Below are positions 8,671-18,753 of a stretch of 64,000 bases of DNA, one piece after another. The first letter of the stretch is position 1, and each line of letters begins with the position of its first letter. A program made the position numbers and the translations under genes. Origin of the DNA: Atkinsonella hypoxylon (Eukaryota; Ascomycota; Sordariomycetes; Hypocreales; Clavicipitaceae); contig JFHB01000142.1 in NCBI GenBank assembly GCA_000729835.1, forward strand, positions 1-64,000, in the 5' to 3' direction. Below the pieces are notes generated by a model, which ran no database searches, had not been told where the DNA came from, and worked only from the letters and a program-made list of their open reading frames with translations.

Positions 8671-9562
8671 CAGCAGCTATGTCTTAGGCGAGTTGCAGAC
8701 TGTCATCTTTTCCAAATTATGCCAGGGACCTGTGAGCTTACTACATATATAAACTTTGGCGATATGTACAGAGTTGGATTATGAATAGGACTTTTATTAT
8801 ATAGATGTTATATAAAATTACGTACCTTCTTTTCAGCCTTGTCTTAAGTAGCCTCGCTTAAGGCCTTGCGACTGTTTGAAGGGGTAAATGGCAGCTTACT
8901 AGCTAGGCAACACCAATTACAGCCATTGTTATCTCGTGGCGCTGAAAATATTGACGCTAATGAAAGGCTCTGTTGCGGCAAGTCGCGTTCTAAATGTGGG
9001 TACTCGGCGTTATCCGCTTGCCTTTCATTGTGCGTAAAAATCCCCGAACCTAGTCTTTTCGTCACGTGTCGGTCTGCAGGTCACGGTCGCGCACGTACCA
9101 TGTCACGTGATCCGCGAACGCAGCGTGCGCACAGGCGACATATCACGTGCAGCGGAGGATATCGTGCCCTTGGGCGTGTGTCCGACCGGCTTGCGTCAAG
9201 GTGTTGACGTATCGATGTAGGTATTTGCGCCGGGTCATCTACACGCGCGCCTCACGCGTGCGTGTCATGTGTGGAGTTGTCCCCCGCCCCGCCCCTCTTC
9301 CTGCATTGTCGCGTTCCTCTCCTTACTTTACCACTTCTCCCTGCCGCCTCGCCGTTGCCCCCCCAAATTAAAAAAAAAAAAAGGTTTTCTTTTATCGCCG
9401 AGGTGCCCATATTCTCTCATCACGCTTTCCCATCGTGGGTTGTTTTCCTGCGCTCCACCCTGTATTGGACTCGTGCTAACCGCGTGTAGCGCCCGATTTT
9501 CGACGCCATCCTGTCTGTCGCTGCTGCCGCGCCCTCAACGACGCGTCTTCGGGTTGTACGCG
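8671..9562. other. Transition to GC-rich sequence with three CACGTG sites
   Basis: The first 150 bp continue the duplicated 3' flank. The composition then rises in GC. CACGTG palindromes occur at 9063-9068, 9104-9109 and 9144-9149, spaced 41 and 40 bp. A pyrimidine-rich stretch and an A-run (9369-9380) follow. No supported gene. Confidence 0.4.
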
Positions 9563-10249
9563 ATGGAAGGAGATTCCGATGACTCCGCCAACTCAGATGG
9601 GGAGCGCATCGAGGACGTGTGCGAACCCTGCAAGAACGACTTACGCACTAAGGGCCAGCACCAGTGCCGCCCCGGTCGACGGAGGGGTTGCGCGCCCTGC
9701 GTACGCCGCCATCGAGCATGCCGTTAGAAACCGCGCCTCTTTGCCCGGAACCCTAAGCTACGTCGATACTTTATCCGCATGGAGAAGCTCGCTCGTCGCG
9801 GTCGAGCTGTCGCGGTCCCCGCCGTTCTTGCCGCCCCTGGCGTACGCGCTTGTCGCGTACGCCTGACCCGCGAATTCCTCGCCGTCCGCCGCCACTACGA
9901 TCATCTTTTGGCCCGCGCTGAGGCCTCTGAGGCCTCGGCTCCCTGCTCTGAGATTCCTGCCTCGCCCGCGCCCGCACCTCCTTCTTGTGCCCCTGTGGCA
10001 GCTTCACCGGCCCCTATAGCTATGAGTCCTATCTCCGTGTCGTCGACTCCCGCCCCCACGCCGGCGCCTGTCACCCCCCAGGGTTTCTCTGAGGCCTTCG
10101 CTGAGGAAATACGTCAGGAGTTGTCTCTGCTTCGTCAGGAATTATCTCTGCTCCGTCAGGAGATTGCGAGTTCCACCCGGGCCCCGCGCGCCGTTCTGGA
10201 AGTGTTACTCCAACTTCTTTTCACGCCCCCGCGTCCTTTCCAATCATGA
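9563..10249 (+). pseudogene. Cys-rich, coiled-coil protein with one in-frame stop
   Basis: From ATG 9563 the frame encodes an acidic start (MEGDSDDSANSDGER), then a compact Cys cluster C-x2-C-x13-C with a later C-x2-C and basic residues (RRRGCAPCVRRHRAC). It meets TAG at 9725-9727. The same frame continues without interruption through 10249: basic and Arg-rich, then a Pro/Ala/Ser-rich linker, then a C-terminal heptad segment in which ELSLLRQ is directly repeated. CAG-to-TAG is a single C-to-T change, so an intact protein of about 228 aa was probably broken here. Alternatives are stop readthrough or two unrelated ORFs. The Cys pattern suggests a small zinc-binding module; no family is recognised. 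Confidence 0.5.
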
Positions 10250-10576
10250 CCCGCGCCTAAGTAGGAGTCCCCGGGTCCAATGTTGATCTCCTCTGTTTTT
10301 GCTGTACTTTAGTTTAGTTGTCAGAATTCCAAAACCGTGTCGCACCCTTGCCGGGCCTATTGTTTACGCGCGCATCTCCCTATTGTGATTGTGATTTGAA
10401 ATGATCTAGGGCCTCTATCTATGAAATTTTCTAGTGGTTCATACGTTAGTCCCTCTACCTTTAGGAACTTCGTCTATATGCGATTTTATCCACCGTTTGC
10501 CCGGATCTATCTGGGTAATTATGCATATTCGTCTGAGCTAGGTTTGCAAACAAAGAAAGACTAAGTCAACTTCCCC
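10250..10576. other. Intergenic, nothing recognised
   Basis: No open frame, RNA gene or repeat is supported. It lies between the convergent ends of the Cys-rich pseudogene and the acidic-tail fragment. Confidence 0.5.
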
Positions 10577-11069
10577 TTATTCATTATCCTCGCCCTGATG
10601 CCTGCCCTTGTCGCCATTTGCGTTCCTATCCCCATTCGCAACACTGCCCTTATCGTCATCATCGCCCTCGTCGTCGTCGTCGGGGTCCTCGTCCTCCTCC
10701 CCCTCGTTCCCCTCGTTCCCCTTAATGCCGTCAATCTCGATGTTAGCATACAATTGCTCCAGCTCCTCCCTCCGCGCCTTCCGACGCTTCTTATTATACT
10801 CATTCATAGCCGCTATAATCTCATTTTGCTTGTTAGGTCCCTGTTCTGCCACCAGTTCTGCACCCTTCTTAACAAGGAAGAAAAAGTTATCACTTAGGAC
10901 CTTAGGTAACATCATAAGCCATCCGTACATCTCCTCGCTCCTGAATTCCCCATTGCTAATTGCTATGTAGAGATAGGCAATAATTTGCATCATGTTCTTA
11001 TTATAGAACTCTTGCTTGCGACAGTCTGCAATAGTCCTCGTCTGGAACAGCGAAAATGAGTTTAGACCT
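10577..11069 (-). pseudogene. Acidic-tail protein fragment truncated by an LTR
   Basis: The minus-strand frame is open from the LTR edge (about 11069) to TAA at 10577-10579. The first ATG is at 10991-10993, but sense codons continue upstream (N-S-F-S-L-F-Q-T-R-T-I-A-D-C-R-K-Q-E-F-Y) into the LTR junction, so the N-terminus has probably been replaced. Visible features are a hydrophobic aromatic N-terminal part (IIAYLYIAISNGEF), a basic helix (NKKRRKARREELEQL) and a strongly acidic tail (DEDPDDDDEGDDDD). No family is recognised. It may be the tail of a gene carried by the LTR element or a disrupted host gene. Confidence 0.4.
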
Positions 11070-11312
11070 TGTTGAGGGGGAATCCGACCGTGTAGGGTTG
11101 GATTCGTAGATGGGGTGTCGGATTCGACGGGTCATAAAAGGTGTCATGAAATATGTCATATAAGTCTCTCTTGGGAGCATCTGTATGTAGTATGAAGTGA
11201 TTGATAATTGTTAAGTTGAATCTAACTACCTAAGTGTCGCTTCTAACTATTTATACATAGTTGCGGTTACGTGTGCCGGTGACCTGCGGATCCGTGGGAT
11301 TATCCTGTAACA
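11070..11312 (-). repeat. LTR copy L3
   Basis: This 243-bp copy of the LTR family starts TGTTGAGG and ends CCTGTAACA. It is closest to L1 (shared GAAGTGATTGAT and TATTTATACAT stretches). TATAAATAG on the minus strand implies transcription toward the fragment at 10577-11069. No target-site duplication is visible. Confidence 0.65.
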
Positions 11313-11835
11313 AGTGCTGCCCCCACAAAGAAATCGGCTGTCCCAGCCGTTCAAAAAAAAAATTGTTAATCGTCAGAAGACAAGCCAGATTCCACCGAAT
11401 AACTCGTTAGTCCAGTTATAATCAAAGGCGCGGAAAGGTGGTTGTGGCGTGATTGTGCAGGCACGCGTTGTTGTTGTAGTACAACCGCAGCGTGGGCTGT
11501 TAAATCTACGCGTTTTTTGCTGCACTTGCAATGCCTAAATTACACTTGTAATCTAGTAACTATTAAATCCGTATGTTAAATTAACAGATATTCTTAAACC
11601 TAATGGAGCGTTATAGCTTATACTGTAATCTACATACAGATAAAGTTGTGCAAAATCGCCTTATGCAATGTCAAAAGAAGCATAGAATTAAACTATATTA
11701 AAGCTAATTTTTGTTAAATCCTTTCAGCGCATTTCCTTATGCAATTAATCTATATGCACGTGCAGCCCTTTCCATTTCTTGGGCATCAGCAAAAGTAGCA
11801 AATTTTCAGCCGGTTGTGGCAGGTTGTCGGCGTCC
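11313..11835. other. AT-rich intergenic, nothing recognised
   Basis: This sequence has many short A/T-rich stretches and no long frame. It is probably further decayed repeat sequence. Confidence 0.4.
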
Positions 11836-12654
11836 CTAGAAGGTAAAGCTGAAGGACGCTCCTAACAGCTTTAGAGAGGGTCTCGCCTGTAAGGCGCTAG
11901 ACTTGCGCTTAGTGGGTGTCTCTAGCAGTTCTTCTGTAGCCGGCCTCTTAGTAGGCGTTTTCACCTTTATTGGCGTTGGTTTTGCTGTAGAAGGTGGCTC
12001 TCGCGGGGCCTGCGGAGGGGATCGTGATATCTCCTTTAGCAAGACCCATAACATTATGTTACAGGTGTGAGCAAAGTATAGCCGCTGTAACTTATACAGG
12101 AGCATTTCTTTGGCCGTTCCGTGGATCCAGGATGGGACCTTGTCATTGTGTCGCGGGAACTAACCCCCCCTCTTCAATAGATCGATTGGTCCTAGCAAGG
12201 GCTTCGGATGACTGGAATAGGCCTGACCGTTTTGGTCAAGGGGATTTGCCAGCGCCAACTGCTTTTCAGCAGATTGGTCGGTGCTGCGCATTGTAAAGGC
12301 CTTGATCCCGCAAAACTTAACCACGCCATACATGTGCCTAAGGAAAAGAACCGTCAGTCAGCCCAGCGTTGAGATCTACAGATCTAAAGCAGGCTTCAAG
12401 GTTAACACTTACATCTATATCGCCGGTAAATCGCAAAACAGCAGTACCTTCTTCTTTCCCCTTACGACATACTGGTAAAGCAGCTTAATAACGCGCCTAG
12501 CTATAGGGCTGCAGTATGCGAGATATATCAGCCTTTGACGGGATGTGTCCGGGTCTATAAGGGCGGGCTCTCTGTTCGTCATAGTGAAGAACAGGCCGAG
12601 GCCATGATATCGGTCGTTAAATATAGAACTATTAAAAATAATGTTATGGCACAC
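11836..12654 (-). pseudogene. Probable SNF2-type helicase relic
   Basis: Read on the minus strand from about 12654, the sequence encodes IDPDTSRQRLIYLAYCSPIARRVIKLL and then GKKKVLLFCDLPAI. This resembles the start of the C-terminal helicase domain of SNF2-like proteins ('..SP..r.l......kkvLiFcdwP'). A TAG stop follows where such proteins usually have Gln. A plausible 75-bp intron (12338-12412, GTAAGT...TTAG) leads to MYGVVKFCGIKAF and further text. Frames then break, and a last open part (11836-12105) is Pro/Lys/Thr-rich (TPTKRPATEELLETPTKRK). The order and the C-to-T stop fit a decayed helicase-like gene of the kind common in fungal repeat islands. The assignment rests on short motifs. Confidence 0.4.
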
Positions 12655-12659
12655 AATTC

Positions 12660-13090
12660 TAGTACGCGTAGGTCGAGACGCTAGCTATAGTGTGTATTAA
12701 CTGAAGACAAGAAAGCTAAGGACAACTAGAACTATCTACAGATGCGGGCAGTATACTCCTACTTATATCCCTCCTACTCTTGCCTCTGGTGTTTGCCCTT
12801 TGTGTGTGCAAACGAAGAAGACGCGTACATAATTCACTATTCGCTAACCTCCTCTACCTATGCTCTCTACTGTGCTCCTGCCCCTGCTATTGTTAGTCGC
12901 TCCAACCTATTGTGCTATTACCGCTGTCAGTCTTATTCAGCGAGCTATCTGTGTGCAGCCAATCCCGTGAGGCAGTGCGCATGTGTGTTTGCTTCAATTG
13001 TGTGCGCTGTGAATCTGGGGTTGTCGCAAATCTCTCACAGTGGAAGCAGCAGCGGTTCATCGGCCAGCGATTAATTGATCAGCTTAAGCA
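12660..13090 (+). repeat. Dispersed repeat R2, second copy
   Basis: Positions 12660-12765 match the reverse complement of about 4704-4818 at roughly 80% by eye. A frame from ATG 12742 to 13074 opens with the same peptide start as the other copy (M-[RQ]-A-V-[YC]-S-Y-L). Beyond that the two copies diverge, so the frame is not supported as a gene. Confidence 0.45.
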
Positions 13091-15308
13091 CTGAGACGCA
13101 GGCTCGACTCGATCGGACTCATGTCTGAAGGGGATCCTTAATGACCGAGGTGTCTGGAGACCTAGCAAGGTCGAAGGATACTAAGGCTCCCTAAGAGTAG
13201 CTGAGAGATTAGCTTCCTTTTAAGTTCTTTATTCTCTTCTTACCTCTTCTCCTTTACTTTATTCTATACCTTGGCTTTTGTATCTTTTGATGTTGAACTC
13301 TTTAGGCTGATAAATTCTTTTAGCCTTCTTTATCTTTATTAATACTTGAGTATCTTAGGGCCTCTGCCCTACCTCTTTGACTCTTGTCTTTTGCCTCTTT
13401 AGATCTTGTCTCTCTTTGCCTCGTGAACCTCTTTGGCTTCTTTAGTCTCTTCTGCCTTTTTAGCCTCTTCTTGATCGACTGCGCGCGTGGACGCACACCT
13501 TCCCTCTGTCTTCTCTTGGAGGTGTGTGTGCCGCCCCAGCGGATTGGAGTTTGGTTTCAGGTCGATAAACTATCTATTAGTTCTACAGAGGCGGAAGTAA
13601 AGGAGTCTATATGTATAACGGTGAGGTCCCTGGGCTATAATGTCCTGCTCCCGACGGACGTTGGAGTTACCACGTGATCAGCGGGACTTCACTATCTCGT
13701 CGAAAAATGCGACATGGCCACGCCACGCTATGTGTGCGCACGCTGGCCATAGAGACTTAGAGGAAGCAAGCTTGAGTCAATATTATAGCGCGCATACTGG
13801 TTTTACCTGGCCTTGATCCTACTAACTAGTAGTGGCTTAAAGTAATCCATGCCCGATTCTCTCGATTATCTTTTAGCTCGGAGTGATTGATGCTCGAGCG
13901 CCTCGATCACTCGGCTCGGGCCGACCCCTCTTCCTAACCGCGCGGGTGCTGGCTTCCAACTATGTGCCGTGGTAGATAGATAGATGACATGTGCCATCGA
14001 CCTCTCTCGCTACCTGTCGTGTGTTGTGACTGGTCGTAATATCTCAGCTGCAGGTAGAGTGAAGTCGTGCATATAATCTCGCGGGCAGCTACGCTACAAA
14101 TGTTAGTGACAGATTCACATAACGTTTTTTCCTTTTTTGGGAAAGCCGAGGGGGGAGGGGTGACTTTAACCTTGCTACTTTTTAAACGCATTCAGCTCAA
14201 GTACTGAAATGTCTTAAAAGACCAAGACCCCTGATTGTCTTACAATGTTCTTGCAAAGTATATTTGTAGAATCATCCAAGGATATTATTGTAGTAGTAAT
14301 AGCCCCTAATACAAGTTCCCGGCAACCGGTAACGGTACCGTTTTGGTATTTTATGTTGAAGATGGTGTTTATAGGTTCTTCGCAGCACTTGTCTCCAAGT
14401 ACTCAGAATTTGCAGCAGACAATATCCAGAGAGATAGATAGGCTCTTTGGTATTGGGGATACGGAGTAGACGCCAAGTACTCAAGACCTCACCACTTCAC
14501 GGTCTTTTATCGACTGCTGCTCTTCCCCGTGCCGTGCCATAACATGTGCAGTGTCTGACCACTCTTTCCATTTTGAAGTGGTAACTAGTTAGTGACTCGT
14601 CGTAGTGATATGGCCCCTTACGGAGTACTAGTCTCGTCCTCTGAGTCGTGGCGAAACAAGAGCGGAGCCATCTCCGGGCAGCAGCAGCATCCAGGCGCGA
14701 GTCAAGTGGGTCGCTGCTTGCTGCTGCAGTTGACAACCGGCAAGGACAACCGACAGGTGCACGGGCGCGAGCCTGCCCCGCCAGCGGACTGAACCGCCAG
14801 TCGTGCGCCACTGGGTCCGTGCTACTCCAATCTTGCCTCATCACCTTCATTCGTGCCTGGCTCGCCGCCTCACGTTTTGAGCCTTGGTTGGTTCCTCTCT
14901 TTTTCCTTCTCCTCTGCGTCGCACCTTGCTCTAGATCTGACTCTAGCTTACAAGTCATAATCGCCCCCATTCATTGTCCCTCTCGACTGCTTTGAATTTC
15001 ATCGCGGCAATGCCTTGAGGCCCATGACTTGTCATCTCCGTTATTCGTCACAACGCTGGGCCAAACTGTGTGTGTTCTGTTCTCACTGGTCTTGGTCGTG
15101 ACTGCAACAAACTTATACACATGCCTTTGTCACGGTTCTCCTGATTGCCGTATACGTTAACTGCATCAACCCGAGGAATGCTGACTCTTGGGCCCCGTAC
15201 AATGTACTAGACGCATCCGTCGCTGATGCAGGCTATCTCGCTCGATTCTCTCATCTCAAGAGGCAATTCCGCGCGGCCAAGCCGAAGCTGCCCCTTTGCA
15301 TACTCTCG
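13091..15308. other. Transition zone, no supported gene
   Basis: This sequence has pyrimidine-rich tracts (about 13205-13460) and mixed composition. Open frames are short, lack ATG or overlap on both strands without recognisable motifs. Its last part is the 5' flank of the gene at 15309. Confidence 0.5.
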
Positions 15309-17930
15309 ATGGCTGACTATATTTTCGACTCCGGCAGCATCAGATCTAATCCGTTCAATATATACAACAACGCTGGTACAACGACTCAGCAGTCTGTCCA
15401 GCCTCTCCCCGTAGGCGGTTGCAACTTTGTAAACTTGACTCCCGGAGCCAACGGCCACAAATGTGGCTGTCGACGTTTCTGGCCTCGTTCAGCACTAGAA
15501 AGCTCAGTTTCTGACCAAACAGGCTGGTGTATGTGTGCTCATCACGCGTGCTACCACGATGAAGGGTCGCGAGATGCTCGGCAAACACAGCCCGGACAAG
15601 AGAATGAGCGCTCTTATACTGTACGTGAGCCGTTAAGTCCCTTAGCTAATGTAGTGATGCAGAATGTTGGCACTTCTGCACCAGTTGTGGACTTTTCGGC
15701 CTTTAGTCCCGGAATGCCTTTGTCCTTTGTCCATGATCTACCTATAGCGATGGAAGAGACTCGCACTAACCGCAGCCAGTCGCACCTGGAATCTATGCCG
15801 GACACTCTTCCCTGGGGTGACTGTGTTCAGTTATCTCCAAAGCCCGGTCAGCAAATTGACATTGCACAAGCTCCTTCGCAGCCATTGCTGTTATCCCAGA
15901 CGGAGCCTCGAGTCCACGAGGCTCACCAATACGAGACATCGCGTGAGGTACTGCGCGCTTTGTCTGATACGGTCCAAGCTCATGAAGAGCGTTTGGACGG
16001 TCTGGAGACCGTCTCGTGGACTGCCAATGGCCACGATGAGTGTGTTGACAAGCACGACTACATGGATCTCAGGGTGACCGAACTCGAGCAGAGAATAGCG
16101 GCTCAAGGCGGTCACACCTCAGAGACTAATGACGATGACGGCGCCACAGGTGTTGCGTCCACGTCTGCGAGTACCACCGGCGGCGTCACCAACGATGAGA
16201 TCATGTCCCGAATTAGCAGTCTGCAAACCTGCGTCACGCACATGCAGTCTTTCCTTCCTTCGCATACATATGCATGGACCGTGGAAGTTGTCTTTCTGCC
16301 ATTTCCTCTGAATAGGCTATGGCAGAATATGTCACACTTCAAATCTGAGCCCACTGTCGATGACGGGACTCAGATGCCAAGGACGGCAAGTAGCGGTACC
16401 ATGCGATCGCAGTCGCCGTCTGGTGGCGAGTGGCTAAGTGTAGGTCGCGATGGCGCTGAGTGGCTCCATCCTCGAGCTTGCGGAGACAAGAGCACACTCG
16501 ACAGGCGACTGCGGAGTCGTGGGCTCATACAGATTGTATCATTCTGCAGCCCGCATGCCAAAGATGTGCAAGCCGCGATTCACAAAGCCTTTGAAGCAGA
16601 GTTTCGTAACATGGGCATTACGCCGCGGCACGGTACCGACGATCCCTTGTTGTCCGGGTATCTAGGCCTCCAGGGGGCATGGGTTCCTCTCCGAAAGATT
16701 CACAAGGATTCAAGGCTTCGCTTTCTGAACGCAGCCGAACTGTTAACGCCAGCATTGTGGGATGTGACTTTCTTGCATGACATTACCATGAAAGCAGTTC
16801 AACCAAGGCTGTTCATCACGCATCCAGATGCATACATTCAGGACTACGGTTCCTACGAGAATGGATGGACGTGGCAACGCATGCGTGATCTGGACCAAGT
16901 CTGTCTCGATGTGACAGAATCTCAAGAAGCCAGAGAAGCTGATGCCGTAGAGCATTGCTGGCTCTGGAACGAACAGCTTGATGGCACCCCGAACACCCTT
17001 GCCGTGCTTACTGTTGGACGGAGCAGCGAGCGCGGATCATCACCTCCGCTCCGCCATGGGCCTTTAACATCTCAACAACATACATCAAAGTCGGTGAGCC
17101 CTTTCATTGTTCGAGAACCGCAGCAGGCCAAGATGCCACCCGGTCGTCGAGCGCATAGGCCCCATCGCATCCGCACTACTTCGGTTCCCAGTGTCTCGGC
17201 AGTTCGACCATATCCCGCAAGTCTAGCTCGCCGGCGGATAGTCTCCCATGGACAGGGCCGACAATCATCTCCTCTCGCGCGGGGTCAGTCGGACGTGCAG
17301 AAACGACGCCGAAGCACCCGATCGCCAAGCTATCCACGACGTTCCCCACGACGTTCCCCACGACGGATAGTATCACTCAATCCCATGTTAACAGGGCTCA
17401 GCGAGCGATACATCATTCGAGGAAGAACACCGGTCACGTACGCGACGCCATACAGCAATGTGCCATTGCAGGAACTACGACCCATGAGAGGGAGCAGTAT
17501 TGCCAGGAGCACAACCGACCAGCTTGGCGCAGAATACGCCACCGATGAACTATTTGGCATTGAGATATACGAAAACCGATCTGACGAATCATATCCCAAT
17601 GACCAATCCGCCAGCGACGAGGAAAATGATTTGGGAAATGACAACGACGAAGATGGGGACTCGAGTCATGAAAGAGGCCTGACTCACATATACGTCAACA
17701 TGCAGCATGAGTCACAACCTCGACAGCTGCCTGAGGACGAACCATGGCCGGGAATCGAAGACCGAGCTCACGCGTCTATCGGTGAGAAGCCAGATCCGCA
17801 CTATGCTTCTTCAGACGATCAGCAAAGCAATACAAGCAGTCAACCTTCCGAATATCCTGCCACACAAGCAGCTTGGCGAATGGACGTCGATGGGGATGCA
17901 GACTTCCATATTCACGAGGACCAAGACTGA
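15309..17930 (+). CDS. 873-aa protein with Cys/His-rich N-terminus and basic SR-like tract
   Basis: This is a long uninterrupted frame from ATG. Residues about 38-82 hold a dense Cys/His pattern: one Cys, then C-x-C-x3-W, then W-C-x-C-x2-H-H-x-C-x-H. It looks like a compact metal-binding module. Residues about 215-270 form a coiled coil (REVLRALSDTVQAHEERL, VTELEQRIAAQ). The middle (about 350-570) is globular, with aromatic-rich segments. Near residues 665-695 a basic Arg/Ser/Pro tract includes tandem SPRR repeats. The C-terminus is very acidic (DNDEDGDSSHE). The combination suggests a nuclear protein, but no family is recognised. A short intron near 16280-16310 is possible but not needed to keep the frame. 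It is the first core-like gene after the repeat island. Confidence 0.7.
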   Translation: MADYIFDSGSIRSNPFNIYNNAGTTTQQSVQPLPVGGCNFVNLTPGANGHKCGCRRFWPRSALESSVSDQTGWCMCAHHACYHDEGSRDARQTQPGQENERSYTVREPLSPLANVVMQNVGTSAPVVDFSAFSPGMPLSFVHDLPIAMEETRTNRSQSHLESMPDTLPWGDCVQLSPKPGQQIDIAQAPSQPLLLSQTEPRVHEAHQYETSREVLRALSDTVQAHEERLDGLETVSWTANGHDECVDKHDYMDLRVTELEQRIAAQGGHTSETNDDDGATGVASTSASTTGGVTNDEIMSRISSLQTCVTHMQSFLPSHTYAWTVEVVFLPFPLNRLWQNMSHFKSEPTVDDGTQMPRTASSGTMRSQSPSGGEWLSVGRDGAEWLHPRACGDKSTLDRRLRSRGLIQIVSFCSPHAKDVQAAIHKAFEAEFRNMGITPRHGTDDPLLSGYLGLQGAWVPLRKIHKDSRLRFLNAAELLTPALWDVTFLHDITMKAVQPRLFITHPDAYIQDYGSYENGWTWQRMRDLDQVCLDVTESQEAREADAVEHCWLWNEQLDGTPNTLAVLTVGRSSERGSSPPLRHGPLTSQQHTSKSVSPFIVREPQQAKMPPGRRAHRPHRIRTTSVPSVSAVRPYPASLARRRIVSHGQGRQSSPLARGQSDVQKRRRSTRSPSYPRRSPRRSPRRIVSLNPMLTGLSERYIIRGRTPVTYATPYSNVPLQELRPMRGSSIARSTTDQLGAEYATDELFGIEIYENRSDESYPNDQSASDEENDLGNDNDEDGDSSHERGLTHIYVNMQHESQPRQLPEDEPWPGIEDRAHASIGEKPDPHYASSDDQQSNTSSQPSEYPATQAAWRMDVDGDADFHIHEDQD

Positions 17931-18753
17931 GCACCATATATAGAGCTGCAGAGTTTCGATTCGGCCACCAAGACATTGCACATCCAAGTTTGCGCGCTCG
18001 GTCGATGACGCCTCGTTAACAGATTGCATGTCTAACCATGTACAGTCGTTTGAATCTTTTGAACTTGATTGATTTCACGGTTTTTTTTTTTTTTTTCTTC
18101 TTTCGTCTAATCTTTGTCTAGCGAGACTATTTGAACTTTACAGTTGCTCCTTGTGTGGCCTTGGCAAGCCGTATTGAAGCGGTGTTTGATATTTGATCAT
18201 GGATGAAATGATGAATGGGCTACGGTAGCGGACACGGGTGCAAGTGGCGGACTTCAGGGTATCAGTGGGTAGGAATGTCTTTTCAGGCTTCATGGGCACC
18301 ATTGGATGAGGTGCTGTTCGTGATTCATTGTATCTGTGGGGGACGAAGGGACATGTTGGGATAGACGGCTTCGAAACTCCACTTCTACATTAATTGCCAC
18401 TCACTCTGATAGCGTATCTCTCTGTTGTGCAGAGCGAGTTTGTCATTTTGTAATGCGCGCAGGGGTTCACACGTCAACGGGCGAAATAAAGAGGGAACAG
18501 CCTGCTATGTTCGAGTTCAACGCGATTCTTTGCAAAAATGAGAGGTCTATCTGGGGTATACATATACAAATGATGATTTTCCACACCACCTTTCCAAAAC
18601 TCCTGCTGGCCGAGGGTATCGTCTACACTGACTGCCCATGTCAAGCATTCCCACGACCCAATTCTTTACGAAAACGAGCGTGCATCGAGCGGAGAGTGGT
18701 CCCGCAAGAACCCTCCCTGGCTGGCGTACATGGTTCATCTAGCTCAAGTCATT
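17931..18753. other. Convergent intergenic region
   Basis: This lies between the 3' ends of the 873-aa gene and VPS62. It includes a T-run (about 18081-18096) and probable 3' UTRs. A TTG/ATG frame through this stretch lacks motifs and overlaps the VPS62 3' end. Confidence 0.5.

Noticed and set aside
9269..9562. Open frame extending upstream of ATG 9563
   Set aside because: This part is pyrimidine- and homopolymer-rich with no ATG that improves the protein; it looks like leader sequence.
12742..13074. 110-codon frame with an ATG in repeat R2
   Set aside because: It matches the other R2 copy only in its first few residues and shows no motif; the DNA is a dispersed repeat.
1..13090. CRISPR array or prokaryotic defence island
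   Set aside because: The repeats are dispersed transposons and LTRs, not regularly spaced short repeats, and the genes are eukaryotic with introns.
13384..13677. Hydrophobic 97-codon frame
   Set aside because: It lacks an ATG start and arises from a CT-rich tract that mimics a membrane segment.
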